From positions 8,184,001 through 8,248,000 of the forward strand of contig CM034546.1 in the NCBI GenBank assembly GCA_020055645.1: a stretch of DNA of 64,000 bases, given 5' to 3'. How positions within the stretch are numbered: the stretch's first letter is position 1; each line of letters starts with the position of its first letter. The position numbers were made by a program, and so were the translations under genes. Positions 45,514 to 58,457 of this stretch are shown here, piece by piece. Under the pieces are notes generated by a model. The model did not search any database. It saw only the letters and a program-made list of their open reading frames with translations, and was not told where the DNA came from. This DNA is from Tomocerus qinae. Its lineage: Eukaryota > Arthropoda > Collembola > Entomobryomorpha > Tomoceridae.

Positions 45514-46827
45514 ATATATTGTACGAGCCCGTCAATAAACCCTGGCGGTAACCACAATGTGAATAAATTCACACAAAGGAATCTAGCTTATTTCCAATAG
45601 CGGTTAGATGATAATTAGATAATTGGAAAATATATTTTTTGTCAATAATACCAGCCTTATTCTATTTTGACCATCAAGTTTTAGGTCTAGGCTTCAATAA
45701 CTTCTGCACACCGCGCATTAGTCATTTTGCAATGTTTCTATAGGTTTAACTATATATTAACTCCGTTCCTTAGGGAAAACCTTTCGTTTTGACTTACAAT
45801 GTGATACATCCGAAAGCAAAGTAAAATGAATGGCCGGTTTAAAATTATGGGACACAGACTTTGTTTAAATCTCCTTTTCTATAGCTAAACAACGCAAGAT
45901 CGCACACCTCTTTCGTGTCACAGATTGACAGGGCAATTTCACGTTTTTCAAATTCAATATTTGTACCTATTTCACTTCGAATATTTCGTTGAAAAAGCAG
46001 TGAAAAGTGCTAATAAATTGAAAATAGATTAATATTGACTATCCATATGGATACAAAGTTAAAGTACATCAATATTATTAAGGGAAAGTCAAATAGTGCT
46101 AAGAAATTGTAAATAGATTGATATTACATATCAAAATGAATAGAAATTGAAAGTAAAAGTACATTAATTAATAAAACCAACAGAAAACTTTATTGTTGAC
46201 TATAAAAATCAAAGTAAATTATAATAGATTAATATTGACCAACAAATTCGAAATAAAGACAAAGTAGGGTGTCTATCAAAATGAATAGGATTTCGATTTA
46301 TAACATATGATTGTAAAATTGAATATAAATCCGAAATAGATAAATTTCGTTCCTATCTCACCACTTCCTAGTTTTATTTGCTTTATTCAAATTAGTATAT
46401 ATGCTTTGTATACCAATACTGTTTCTGTCTGTCCGTCCTGAAATCCCTGTATGATAGATTTCGAAAGTAAGTTATACTTCCGTTTTTCAATGGTTCATTA
46501 TAAAATATTAAGTTTGTTGGAACCAATGTGACATATTTAATACTATCTGGCAGCAATTTAAATTTTTAATACCTATTTTCTAATTGGACTATCAAAATCA
46601 AGTCAAAGTGAGGGAGCGGTATCTCAAAAGCAATGGAATGGACGCATGTATTCCAGAATCAATAGAAATAATTGTCAAATAATAATCAATAGAAATAACC
46701 ATAGGCATTGTTTTGGCCAAATTTGGTCAATATCCGTCATTCCATTTGAAAATTATCGTGGGTGCGGACAGACTGAGTGGCTCTATATTCTTGTTAGGAA
46801 GACTAAAATAACACTTATATATATTTT
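45514..46827. other. Intergenic with degenerate repeats
   Basis: Around 46010-46270 the phrase AATAGATTAATATTGAC recurs three times in diverged form. Near 46425 there is a CTGTCTGTCCGTCC string shared with repeat R2. No gene recognised. Confidence 0.45.
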
Positions 46828-47720
46828 AGAACTCGAATTTATTCGGAGGACCTCAAATTGTTTTGGAAGAACTCGAATTTAATCGTAGGAACTCGAATAT
46901 ATTGGGAGGAACTCGAATTTATTCGGAGGTGCTCGATTTTATTTGGAGGTGCTCGAATTTATTTGGAGGTGCTCGAATTTATTTGGAGGTGCTCGAATTT
47001 CTTTGGAGGTGCTCGAATTTCTTTGGAGGTGTTCGAATTTTTTCGAAGGTGCTCGAATTTATTCAAATGTGCTCGAATTTATTCGGAGGTACTCGAATTT
47101 TATTCGGAGGTTCTCGAATTTATTCGGAGGTGCTCGATTTTATTTGGAGGTGCTCGAATTTATTTGGAGGTGCTCGAATTTATTTGGAGGTGCTCGAATT
47201 TATTTGGAGGTGCTCGAATTTCTTTGGAGGTGCTCGAATTTCTTTGGAGGTGTTCGAATTTTTTCGAAGGTGCTCGAATTTATTCAAATGTGCTCGAATT
47301 TTATTCGGAGGTACTCGAATTTATTCGGAGGTGCTCGATTTTATTTGGAGGTGCTCGAATTTATTTGAAGGTGCTCGAATTTATTGGAAGGTGTTCGAAT
47401 TTATTTGGAGGTGCTCGAATTTGTTTGGATGTGCTCGAATTTTTTTGGATGTGCTTGAATTTTTTCGAAAGTGCTCGAATGTATTTGGGGGTGCTCGAAT
47501 TTATTTGGATGTGCTCGCATTTATTTGGAGGAGCTCTAATTTATTTGGAGGTGATCGAATTTATTTGGAGGTGATCGAATTTATTTGGAGGTGCTCGAAT
47601 TTATTTGGAGGTGATCGAATTTATTTGGAGGTGCTCGAATTTTTTCGAATGTGCTCGAATTTATTTGGAGGTACTCGAATTTGTTTGGAGGTGCTTGAAT
47701 TTAATCGGAGGAATTCGATT
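46828..47720 (+). repeat. 20-bp minisatellite, about 44 copies
   Basis: The unit is TATTTGGAGGTGCTCGAATT with scattered variants. A higher-order duplication is visible (46920-47090 is nearly repeated at 47120-47330). Because 20 is not a multiple of three, all three forward frames cycle through the same 20-residue wording and stay open for 140-300 residues. These frames are artefacts of the repeat, not genes. Confidence 0.92.
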
Positions 47721-48470
47721 GGCGCTCCGACAATAGTCAGGTGTTGGTTGTATTCAGGTTCGACTAAATAAGATTGGGTCCTCGGTAGTGCAATAGTAAT
47801 ACAGCATAGAGGTCTCATAGCACTTTAGGCTCCGCCGAAACTTTGGCACCTACTAATTCGTTTTTATAGTTTCAGCTTAGGCTCCGCCGAACTTTTGGCT
47901 TCGGCTGAGTGAGCGGGGTGGAAGGAAAGCAAAGCAAGCGATACGATGAGTCATCGGGCTACACATACGTGGACATGCGACTTTCAAATAGTAAGATAGA
48001 TAGATGATTCCCAAAATATTACCAATGCATACTCTTCTATTTATAATATAAAGCAAAATAAATTGTAAATGTAAATATCTTTATACTAAACTTAGTATAA
48101 AATCAAGGCCTCAATTATTTTTCTCGAAATTCGGTTTGACAATAGTTTTTGATATTTTATTAACTTTCGTTGTTCATAATACTGCATTTCAGAATGAATG
48201 TTTACAGCAAGCGAAACTATAGTCGAATTATATATGATTTATTATGATCCAGTTTTACTTTGTTACAATACTAAAAAGATAAAATGCCCCCATTTGAATA
48301 TTAACATTGCGATAAGCAACCAGATTGAACCACTCCAAAAGTATCCTATAAGATTGCGTATAGAAATTTAAATCCCACCACAGCAGCCAAATGTATACTT
48401 CAAGCTGAATCGGACAGTACAGAAAAATTGTTGTCAAAGTCATAATAAATTTTAGGACGAAATTGAAATT
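47721..48470. other. Intergenic
   Basis: TTAGGCTCCGCCGAA occurs twice (near 47826 and 47878). The rest is the 3' flank of the minus-strand oxygenase gene. No other feature. Confidence 0.45.
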
Positions 48471-49608
48471 TTATTTCTTCACATGAAAAGTGTACATGAC
48501 TTCAGTTCGGACCGTGTATTTTCTTCCTACTTTCAGTATGGACCCTTCATGAAGCATATCATGTTGAAATACCAATACCATTCCAGTTTTGGGCACGACA
48601 GGGAGAGAAGTTCTTTCAGCCTCTAAGTTATTATTAAAAAATGTCGTCTCTCCTCCTTCAAATCCTTCGTTTAAATATACTTGCAAAGTTATCATACTCT
48701 GTGCAGAACAGTCGGGTCTTACGTAAGCACCGTCGCAGTGCATTTTGAATTTGTTTCCGGGGTCGTATCTTAAAAACCGAAGTCTCTCGTTGATTTCCAC
48801 TCGCTCCTTTCCCTTAAATGTTTCCGGAATAAATTTATCAATCCTTTCCATTAAAATTCGGACGAATTCCTTGTTGTCAATGATGCACCGCAGACTATTA
48901 CGAGCGCTAGGGACATACATTTCTCTCCCCCCACCGATATTTAAAAGTGCTGCAATATAGCCCTTAGCCTCCGTAATTTTAATAAGATCGTTGCATTCTT
49001 TAGGAGTAAACACATTTTTCAATAAAAAAGCAAACTTCTTCTCCTCGCCTACTTTCTTTAAATTCAATTTCTTTTTGCGAATTTGACTTTTGTTAAAATT
49101 AGGATCCAAAACGGTAGCTACGTCCACAGCTGACCAATCAGTAGTTCCGTCCGTTTCATTTTCAGTCTCCAGTGCCACTGTCTTGGAAAATAAACTAAAA
49201 CTTAGTCAAAAACTGAAACTGAAGCATGAATCACTAAACCTACATAAAATCACTATGAAATAAATTCTGGAAAAAATCTTTATTTCTTTTCACCTTTTCC
49301 AAAAATGCTAATCAAACAAAATATTCATCTATCAATCGTTCATGTCGTCTGTAATGTCTTATTACCAATGAATTTGAATTGTTTATGAGCGTTTCATTCG
49401 TATGCATATAGAAAGTGAAAACAAACCAAGTTAAATAATCCTTATTCATTTTGGATAATAAAAATAAATTAAAACTTAAAATAAAATCGACAAATTAAAT
49501 GCTGGCTTTAGATATTATCTCCAGGATCATTGACCGTATGTATTAAGGTAAAAGATAATACGAATATAATTTTACCTGTCGATTTAGCAGTCGATTTATA
49601 ACGTCCAT
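48471..49608 (-). CDS. 2-oxoglutarate/Fe(II)-dependent oxygenase (prolyl 4-hydroxylase-like)
   Basis: The main exon is 48471-49181. The coding frame runs to an acceptor (TTCCAAG) with no ATG of its own. A short upstream exon at 49576-49608 starts with ATG (MDVINRLLNRQ), ends at a GT donor and joins in phase, giving 247 residues; that exon is tentative. The domain is P4Hc-type: FLLKNVFTPKECNDLI at the start, then RFLRYDPGNKFKMHCDGAY with the iron ligands H and D (HCD), GGETTFF, GMVLVFQHDMLHEG with the distal histidine, and GRKYTVRTEVMY with the 2-oxoglutarate-binding arginine. The catalytic set is complete, so an active hydroxylase is expected. There is no signal peptide, so it is probably cytoplasmic or nuclear; the substrate is unknown. 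Related single-domain proteins occur in fungi and many animals. Confidence 0.8.
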
Positions 49609-50853
49609 AATGAAAATCTTAAAATCTGGAACGTCGACTAAAATTACTTTTCGAACACCTACCCGTTGCTGTTTTGTCAATTTAGGACCTTAATAGTTAG
49701 CTTGCAAAAATGTCACCTTGAATTAATAAATTTGACTTTTTGAGTCAGATAGAAAATGGTAAAACAACAATATTGCAAATAGTTCTGCTCTACATTTACA
49801 TAAATATTAATGCTAGCGGATAATACTCAGTATTATTCAGTAGTAGTACTTCCTACCACAATAATGCAATGGCTATTTTTGCAGTGTTGTTCTTTGGTGG
49901 CTGAATTATTAATAGCCTAACCTTCAATCGGTATTCGGTATTACTGATGCAGATTTATGTATATGAAAGTCTCCGCTCTTCCAATCGTCTCTAAACCACC
50001 TGGGGCACAGGGTAACTGAACTAGGAAAGAGTTTCAACATCGCCCAATATACCACACTATTTTATTATATAATACCACACTATATTCCATATTGCATCGT
50101 CATCATTTTCGTGGAAAACATCTGCATCTAATCTAATCTGTATAAACATTACGTCAACCCATGGCAATGCATGATTTGCACTTTTTCAGGACTGCTGCGC
50201 CATTCATTTCTGCCTAAAGCAGAAAATATTTGTAACAATAGTATTGTCATCCCATCCTACGCAACAACACAAGTATTGATGTTTTAACTAAGTACGCTAA
50301 TGTTTGTTAATTCTTTAAATGCCGTAAACTACATAGATATAGCACAAAAACTGTATTATTGTACTATTATTAAACTAATTGTACTATTATTAAACTATAA
50401 ATCAACGTAAGTTGAATATAATTACTACTATCATGTTGCAATGCAGGATTGCAATTTTATATTTAGTGCAAATGACTTAACTTTTCAAGGCTTGTAAAGT
50501 TTTTGGCAAATGATATTTAAACACAATTGTGTTTAAACTGATGTAAAATTGTTAATTACTGCTTATTGAGTTAATTTACAAAAAACTGACAAAAAAACAC
50601 ACAAAAAATTATTTACGGCGTTGCAACATTTTATAGCATAATAAGTAAAAAATATCCAATTTTCTTTGATATCGAAGCCAAACTTTTATTAAGACTTGCA
50701 AATGTCCTGTTTTGTTATCTTTAAAGCGGGCACTGAAAAGACGTAATAGATCTTAAAGACAGGGTAAATAAAGCATACTCTATGTATCCCAAATCAAATC
50801 GTGAAAATAGTACACTACAAAATAATATCAAAATTGTAGGGGCAGGTATATTT
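49609..50853. other. Intergenic
   Basis: AT-rich, nothing recognised. It would hold the promoter of the minus-strand oxygenase. Confidence 0.4.
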
Positions 50854-53149
50854 AATTAAGGTTTTTAATTATGTACCCCAATGCATTTACTTTGGGGTAC
50901 GTTTCAAAAAGTCTACGCAAAGGCAACCGACAACTACTCCCGTCCTTCACAAACACGAGCCTTTTCTAAACCAAGGCTAAAACTCACCATTAGTGTCCTT
51001 AGTATCGAAATTATGAACAAATTATTCAGATTTTTCAAAAAAAATTACCGTACCCCAAACGTACCCCAATGACTTAGACGAATTTCAAGCGTACCCCAAA
51101 CGTACCCCAAACGTACCCCAATGACTTAGACGAATTTCAAGCGTACCACAAACGTACCCCAAACGTACCCCAATGACTTAGACGAATTTCAAGCGTACCC
51201 CACGTACCCCAAACGTACCCCCAATGACTTAGACGAATTTCAAGCGTACCCCAAACGTACCCCAATGACTTAGACGAATTTCAAGCGTACCCAAAACGTA
51301 CCCCAATGACTTAGACGAATTTCAAGCGTACCCCACGTACCCCAAACGTACCCCCAATGACTTAGACGAATTTCAAGCGTACCCCAAACGTACCCCAATG
51401 ACTTAGACGAATTTCAAGCGTACCCCAAACGTACCCCAAACGTACCCCAATGACTTAGACGAATTTCAAGCGTACCACAAACGTACCCCAAACGTACCCC
51501 AATGACTTAGACGAATTTCAAGCGTACCCCACGTACCCCAAACGTACCCCAATGACTTAGACGAATTTCAAGCGTACCCAAAACGTACCCCAAACGTACC
51601 CCAATGACTTAGACGAATTTCAAGCGTACCACAAACGTACCCCAAACGTACCCCAATGACTTAGACGAATTTCAAGCGTACCCCACGTACCCCAAACGTA
51701 CCCCCAATGACTTAGACGAATTTCAAGCGTACCCCAAACGTACCCCAATGACTTAGACGAATTTCAAGCGTACCCAAAACGTACCCCAATGACTTGGACG
51801 AATTTCAAGCGTACCACAAACGTACCCCAAACGTACCCCAATGACTTAGACGAATTTCAAGCGTACCCCACGTACCCCAAACGTACCCCCAATGACTTAG
51901 ACGAATTTCAAGCGTACCCCAAACGTACCCCAATGACTTAGACGAATTTCAAGCGTACCCCAAACGTACCCCAAACGTACCCCAAACGTACCCCAATGAT
52001 TTTAGACGAACATTTACCATACTCCAAAAGTTATCCAATGAATTTAGACGAAATTCTAGCGTACCCCATACGTACCCCAATGTCCTACACGAATTTTCAT
52101 TGTGCTCCAAAATTTACCCTATTGGATTTGACGATTTTCTAGCATATTTCAATGGATTGTAATAAACATTGTAGATATCAACATATTAGATGTTATTATT
52201 TTATCTGATTAACCATTTATTTAAGCCCAATTCCAAACTCCAACTAAAACATGTATTATTTCATGTTAAAACATGTTGATATTGTTTATAGGTGTCCGAC
52301 GCTAAATATCGTCCCTTTAAGGAGCCATTTAGGTTTTTCGTTTTGTGTACAAAATATCCCAAATCAATTTTTCATTTTGTTTACAAAATAGTCTAAATCT
52401 ATTTATCGTTTTGTATAGAAAATAGCCTGAATCTATTTTTCATTTTGTGTACAAATAGCCTAAATTCATTTTTTTCCATCAAGTCATTGGGGTACGTTTG
52501 GGGTACGCTACAAAATCGTCTAAGTTCATTGGGGTACTTTGGGGTACGCTACAAATTCGTCTAAGTTCACTGGGGGTACGTTTGGGGTACGTGGGGTACG
52601 CTTGAAATTCGTCTAAGTCATTGGGGTACGTTTAGGGTACGTTTGTGGTACGCTTGAAATTCGTCTAAGTCATTGGGGTACGTTTGGGGTACGTTTGGGG
52701 TACGCTTGAAATTCGTCTAAGTCATTGGGGTACGTTTGGGGTACGCTTGAAATTCGTCTAAGTCATTGGGGGTACGTTTGGGGTACGTTTGGGGTACGTT
52801 TGGGGTACGCTTGAAATTCGTCTAAGTCATTGGGGTACGTTTGGGGTACGTTTGGGGTACGCTTGAAATTCGTCTAAGTCATTGGGGTACGTTTGGGGTA
52901 CGTTTGGGGTACGCTTGAAATTCGTCTAAGTCATTGGGGTACGTTTGGGGTACGGTAATTTTTTTTGAAAAATCTGAATAATTTGTTCATAATTTCGATA
53001 CTAAGGACACTAATGGTGAGTTTTAGCCTTGGTTTAGAAAAGGCTCGTGTTTGTGAAGGACGGGAGTAGTTGTCGGTTGCCTTTGCGTAGACTTTTTGAA
53101 ACGTACCCCAAAGTAAATGCATTGGGGTACATAATTAAAAACCTTAATT
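50854..53149. mobile_element. Fold-back transposon with satellite-filled arms
   Basis: The outer 200 bp of both ends are inverted and essentially identical: the left starts AATTAAGGTTTTTAATTATG and the right ends with its complement. Each arm carries the same 63-codon frame (50881-51072 plus, 52931-53122 minus). Inside each arm lies a tandem array built from CGTACCCCAATGACTTAGAC and GAATTTCAAGCGTACC units: about 1 kb on the left (51050-52000), about 0.45 kb on the right. The centre (about 52100-52480) is unique and non-coding. Long inverted arms made of short tandem repeats are the hallmark of fold-back elements. No target duplication or transposase was found. Confidence 0.8.
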
Positions 53150-53662
53150 CTAGAAACGCTTATCAATCGACAACTATACTAAACTAGTGTTTTAAAGCTA
53201 TGATATGATTACACATTGACAAAGTTACATATTTTTTATAGAATTTACTAAAATCAAAAAATGTCATAGTCATAAAGTAAACAATGTACATAGTGAACAT
53301 GGAAAGGGTAATGTGGTTATCATTTTGATTGGCAGAATGGAGCAGGAATGGAGCAGGAATTAGAAAAACATGTTTACCTTATTTTACCATCAAAATTAAA
53401 TATCTAGTATAGCATTAATAGCAAATAACATTAAAATTACAGTATTGCAAAATGTTAGCTTTTGTGTACTACCCAAACCTGGAAAACATTTTTATACCAG
53501 ACCAACTCAAACTCCAATTTAAATGTCTACTTAAGCCAGTAATAAAAACAACGGTTAAAACTTACAGCTAAAATATAACTGTGCCTTAAGAAACTATTAT
53601 TTCAATTAAAATGTTTTCAAAGATATTGATTCCTTAGTTAACTAAAGTACGAATTAGTTAGT
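53150..53662. other. Intergenic
   Basis: AT-rich, nothing recognised. Confidence 0.4.
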
Positions 53663-53906
53663 GGCAATAGCAAGGAACAAAAAGGGGACTCCTTTTTTAT
53701 GAAAATGGTTTTTTTAAAGTAGTCCTTTTTACCTTATTTACATGTAAAGTGGATGTGAATGGGCATCACTAGGAATACATCAAAACAGGTAAGAAGCCAA
53801 AAAGTACTGCTTTTTTAAAAACTTACTAGGTATAACTTTTTTATACAGCACAGAAAGCAAAAAAGGCAAAAGGTGAAAAAGGTCCTTTTTGTTCCCTGGG
53901 CAATAG
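53663..53906. mobile_element. hAT-like MITE, 228 bp
   Basis: The element at 53671-53898 starts CAAGGAACAAAAAGG and ends CCTTTTTGTTCCCTG, inverted with one mismatch. The 8-bp target duplication GGCAATAG lies at 53663-53670 and 53899-53906. CA(G/A)GG ends plus 8-bp duplications are typical of hAT elements. Non-coding. Confidence 0.85.
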
Positions 53907-55302
53907 CAACTGTGTTATAGATAATCGCGACTTTGAACTTTTGTAGAATAAAAATACATTATCTTTTATAAAGCAGCATTGAATATGGTCATGACTATTT
54001 TATTTTTAATACTTTTAATAGTTATGTCCTTATGTCTAGTCTTGCAGGTGGCTATGTAATTTAGTATTGGCGCAGATATATCATTAAATTGTAAAATAAA
54101 AGTCAATACAACGAAATGGAATTCTGAATTGTGGTTTAGTAAACATTTGTTCAAACACCAAATATCTACCATAAAACTCGGTCGGTCCACTCCCAATCTT
54201 TTTTCTAGCTGTGGCCGGAAGGGTAAATCTAAAGTTTTACATGGTTTATTTCATGTGAGGCTAATGTCGCAATTTCAGATAAATGTTATGCTCCGATATA
54301 GATATAATCGGCTTGTGTATTAAGTTCCTTTATAAGTTTTCCCCAATTCCACTCACTGGGAAATTTGGGAGTGAGAAGGATTTATTTCTCGGAATATATT
54401 CTGAAGGACTGCATTACAAGTGTTGAGAATTTAGGAAAATTTGGGATTATAAACAATGGAAGTATACGGAAAATTGGGAAAATATTGGAAAAATGGAACA
54501 AATGTCTCCTTTCCAAATGGAGCCAAGAATGGGTTATGTAATAGTAGCTAATGACTGCCTGAAATATTATACAACATACAATTAGCGTTCCATTGGCACA
54601 AAAACAGGTGGTTAGCCTGTAATTAACCCAAAAATATACGACAAGCGTTAGTATTTGAATTGAATGAATCCAAAATAAACAAATTTACTCTAACAATCAA
54701 TTTTTTATTACTGCAGTACATTTATTTGACCTAGAACACATATTTGGTTCAAAAACATTATAATGGGGATTCTCCCTGATGTCAAAAAGTTACCAATACA
54801 TGCTGCTTTTATCTCTCGACTTTTTTTCGAAGTAGTGACTGTATTAGAATATTTTATACCTTATTTGGGAAAATAGGAATATTCCTTGGGAGAATAGCGA
54901 AATGTTTTGGGAATATTCTCTGTTTTCCGGGAGTATGTTCTGAAGGAAATTATTGGGAATATTGTGAGCATTAAAGGAATATTGAGTATGGGAGGCTTCC
55001 ATGGGATATAAGCGCAGGGAGTGGTAAAGGAAAAATCCTATCTATACTTGTTTTGACGTATAGGTATAATTGGAATCAAGATGTTTTTTTATTGCTGGAT
55101 GTTAAAGAAAACGTATATTAAAATAATCACATTCACTGACGGATATATAGTGATAACGTAATACTATACAATTGTAATTTTAACTCAACTTTATATTTAT
55201 AGGTTTAAAACATCGTTGAGCCAAGTTTATTTGTCGCAACCTACTTCTACCTCGAGGTTTCAGTCAGCATTACTGCAAACTTAGCTTGAAAAGTTTAGCA
55301 AA
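53907..55302. other. Intergenic
   Basis: 54340-54520 and 54860-55020 share G-rich TTGGGAATATT/GGGAAAAT phrases, possibly an old repeat pair. No gene is recognised; the short frames at 53966-54196 and 54129-54323 lack coding character. Confidence 0.45.
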
Positions 55303-56851
55303 ATGCCTAGTCAAAATTCATTTAAGCTAATCCGTAAATTGTTGTACTGCGGGCATATGTTGGGTTCCTTTCCTTACAGCTTCAAAAAGGACAAGTCCAA
55401 CTCGGGATTCAAATTGATCATCCGCCGACCGTGGTGGTTCTACTGGACCATTTTCTACATGATCTTCTATCTACTCCTTTTGTTCATCCATCTGACCGCA
55501 GAAATTATAGCTTTCAAGTCCGTAAGGGAAAACATCAGAGCCGTCTACATTTTGATTGTCATCCTTACAAACACCTTTTTCTTTCTTGTGCAAATTTTCA
55601 TGGTGTACTTTGAAACAAGTATTAAAAACATGGCCAACACCTTCCTCCTCTACAATGATGGATTTAACGGTGGGTAAAATCATATTAATCTTTATAATAT
55701 TTCGCATTTATACTCGTTTTGCAGGAAAAATCCTCTTGGTACCAATTCTCGATATCCATGCGGGTATTTTTAATCCTTTGTAATATTATTCTACTAGATT
55801 ATTCCTTATTTAATGTAGAGAAAAGGCACTTTTAAGTTCCTCTTTTCCAAATTGAGTATCAAAATGAACACAGAGTAACATCTGGCTTGCCATTTGTTTT
55901 ACTGTTTATTTTCAGGAAGCAAAGGGACTTTTATCAATACCAAATTCGGGGAAATGGTGGAAAAAGCTTTGAATGTCTCCGTGAAAATAACATTTTTCAT
56001 ACCACTTTTCATTTCTCTTCACTGCATTTTTCAACCTGGAAAATTTATGCATTTCACTTCCCTACTCTCGAAAGAACAACGGAGTCCAGTTCTCATTGGC
56101 CTGAACTGGTTTTTCATGCTCTGGTTTCATTGGAGAAACTGCACTACAATCATGACCATCGTTGTCGCCGGTTGTGCCTTGGTTGTTGGAGTAAAGGAAA
56201 TTTCGATTTTAATGATGTAAGTTTTAATAATGAAATGATATACAAAATATTAAAAATGAATCTAAATAGGTTTAAAATTAAACAAATAAGTCAAAAAACA
56301 ATGGTATGGTCACCCAAATGAAACTTTGATTGTTTTTATTGAGTTACTATTTATTTCCTTATTTCAACAGCCACTCGTATCAAAACAAAGCTGTGGTTTT
56401 GTCAGAGGATATTGAAACGACGTACAGAGCAGTTCAAATTTTAACGCTGTTGGCAAACCAGAAACTAATGTTACTGAAGAGAATAGTTAATACTGGTGTG
56501 GACATATTTGGCCCTTGCTCCTTTTACGCAGCAGTGAAGCTCAATGACCCTCTTTTAGCAACCGTCTTTCTCTCCTTAGGCTGTGCAGGTTGTTTTTACT
56601 GGGCCTTGACGCTGTCGCTTGCTACTAAACTGGAGAAAATGACAATAACCATCATCAAAACATGGCACGAGCCTTACAAAGGAATTAGAAAAGGCGCTTA
56701 CAATCAGAAGTACATGGCGAAATTCCAGAAATCTTGCAAATCCTGTCAATTGGCAGGAATTAAAGCCTTAGATGTCGCATTATTCTTTCAAATGCTGCTA
56801 ACACGTGTTTCCAAAATGCTAATTTTATTTGAAGATCCAAAACCGCAATGA
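55303..56851 (+). CDS. Gustatory-type chemoreceptor (7-TM)
   Basis: Exons are 55303-55669, 55916-56216 and 56371-56851; phases agree and the joined frame is 1149 nt (382 residues). The start ATG follows a short A-rich leader. The N-terminus (FKLIRKLLYCGHMLGSFPYS) and several hydrophobic segments (FYWTIFYMIFYLLLLFIHL; YILIVILTNTFFFLVQIFMV; ITFFIPLFISLHCIF) fit the arthropod gustatory receptor family, membrane channels for tastants or CO2-type cues. Length is normal for the family. The usual C-terminal TYhhhhhQF signature is not present: the protein ends LDVALFFQMLLTRVSKMLIL plus a short tail. It may be a divergent member, or the true last exon may lie downstream. Confidence 0.7.
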
Positions 56852-58457
56852 TTAATAAATATTCACGCATGTTGAGGAGGGCGCAATTGCGCGCAAGTGT
56901 GCTGTTACTATACTTTCCCAGTTAGTGAATTGGCAGCATCACTTAATGTCCTAATTCAACTATCTAGTAATATGCAACAATATTAATTTCAAAACACGTA
57001 AATTACGTTATTAGTGTTCACAATTACCCTTTTTGTAGGCTACGCGCAGTAGGGCGCGGGTTGGTAAGTGGCTTTTCATGGTCAGGATACTTAAATCCAT
57101 TAAAGAAAATCTGGTAATGTATCAGATATTCCTAAATCATAGTAGGACATTACAAAAATTATTGTGAATTACAACTCATAGCGTATATGCAATGAAATGA
57201 TAAATATCGTTGCTTTTATGATTGTTCAGTTTTCAATTTCAGTTATAATTTAGGCTGTCTGAAAACCAAAACCATAATATAAGCTCCTACACAGGAAGTC
57301 GCCTAAATAAAATATTCAAGCAATTCAAAGCTAACGGTATCGCAGTCTATCGACCATCATGGGAGGAAAACATTGTATAGGCAGCTCTGTTATTTATGTT
57401 CTTTAGTCTTATTTAGGCCCGTAGGTTGAAAAAATAGATTTAATTTAATAAGATTTTGATAGTTCACTATTTTATCACAAAATCAATATTGTCTTTGACG
57501 TCAACGCCATTTTACACACAAAAATTACGTTTACATTCAGTGGGAAGGAAGCTAATATTTTATATTACATTAAATAAGTTAAAAATGACTAAATAACTGT
57601 AAACGTAAATAAAGAACAACCGACTCAGAACGATTACTGTTGAAACTTATAAAAGGTATTGCTGTGTGTTTTGTTAATGTGCATGTGAAGTTGTACAGTG
57701 AAATCTGAATCTTGATGTACAGAACACAGTAATTTCCAAAAAAACAAGTTGCTATATTGTTATTGAATAATTTCTGTTACGTATACTTATTTTAATGCCA
57801 TACTCTACTGTTCGTAAATATAGATCCAGTAGATACCTATTAGGAAAATTCTGCCTATTTCCAGGATTAATGGTTATTGTCTTGCTACTTGGTTGGTCAC
57901 AGGACTCAAGCTCTGTTGTGATAAGCATAATAATGTGTTTGCTAAGAATTTTTTTAATTTACTGTTTTCCACTACACCAATTAAGTCAGTTCTCGTCATC
58001 AATTTAAAGTATAAAATTGTTAACATTCCATATAATTATATTTTAGAAATTGACAATCCTTGGTTAATTGAAAAAAACAAAGAGAAAAATGTTGTAAATG
58101 AACTATATTCAAATTTTTTCCCATTTTACAGATTCTAACAAATACCCAGAACATTTTTTGTCTCTTTATTATTTGAAACTATTAGTTTAAAAGGCTTTCC
58201 GAAATTACCTGTAGTATAAACATACAAACAGAATTCGTCACCGCGTATGTCAAACTTTTGCTGTTCTAATAAAAACGATACAATCAGACAAAAAGCATTC
58301 AAATGACCAGAAAAACAAACTAGTAGTAAAATTCGATTTTCAGAGCAATGAGGTTGCTAAAACATTTTGATGCTTATTATGATACATGAATACGTTCAAT
58401 ACTCAGGATTCAATCTACGTTTATCCTATAGTTTGATGATTATACGGTATATATATG
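56852..58457. other. Intergenic
   Basis: AT-rich. Two overlapping short frames (57795-58007 and 57893-58138) contain hydrophobic stretches but no homologous wording that I recognise and no splice partners. I do not call a gene. Confidence 0.4.

Noticed and set aside
46858-47771. Long overlapping forward frames of 140-300 residues
   Set aside because: Produced by a 20-bp minisatellite that is open in all three frames.
51050-52000. Regular repeats considered as a CRISPR array
   Set aside because: Units are contiguous and variable without unique spacers, and the genome is eukaryotic.
50881-53122. Two identical 63-codon frames in opposite orientation
   Set aside because: They are the same sequence in the two arms of the fold-back element; no domain and only chance length.
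57795-58138. Overlapping hydrophobic small frames
   Set aside because: Hydrophobicity is expected from AT-rich sequence; no family wording or splice partners.
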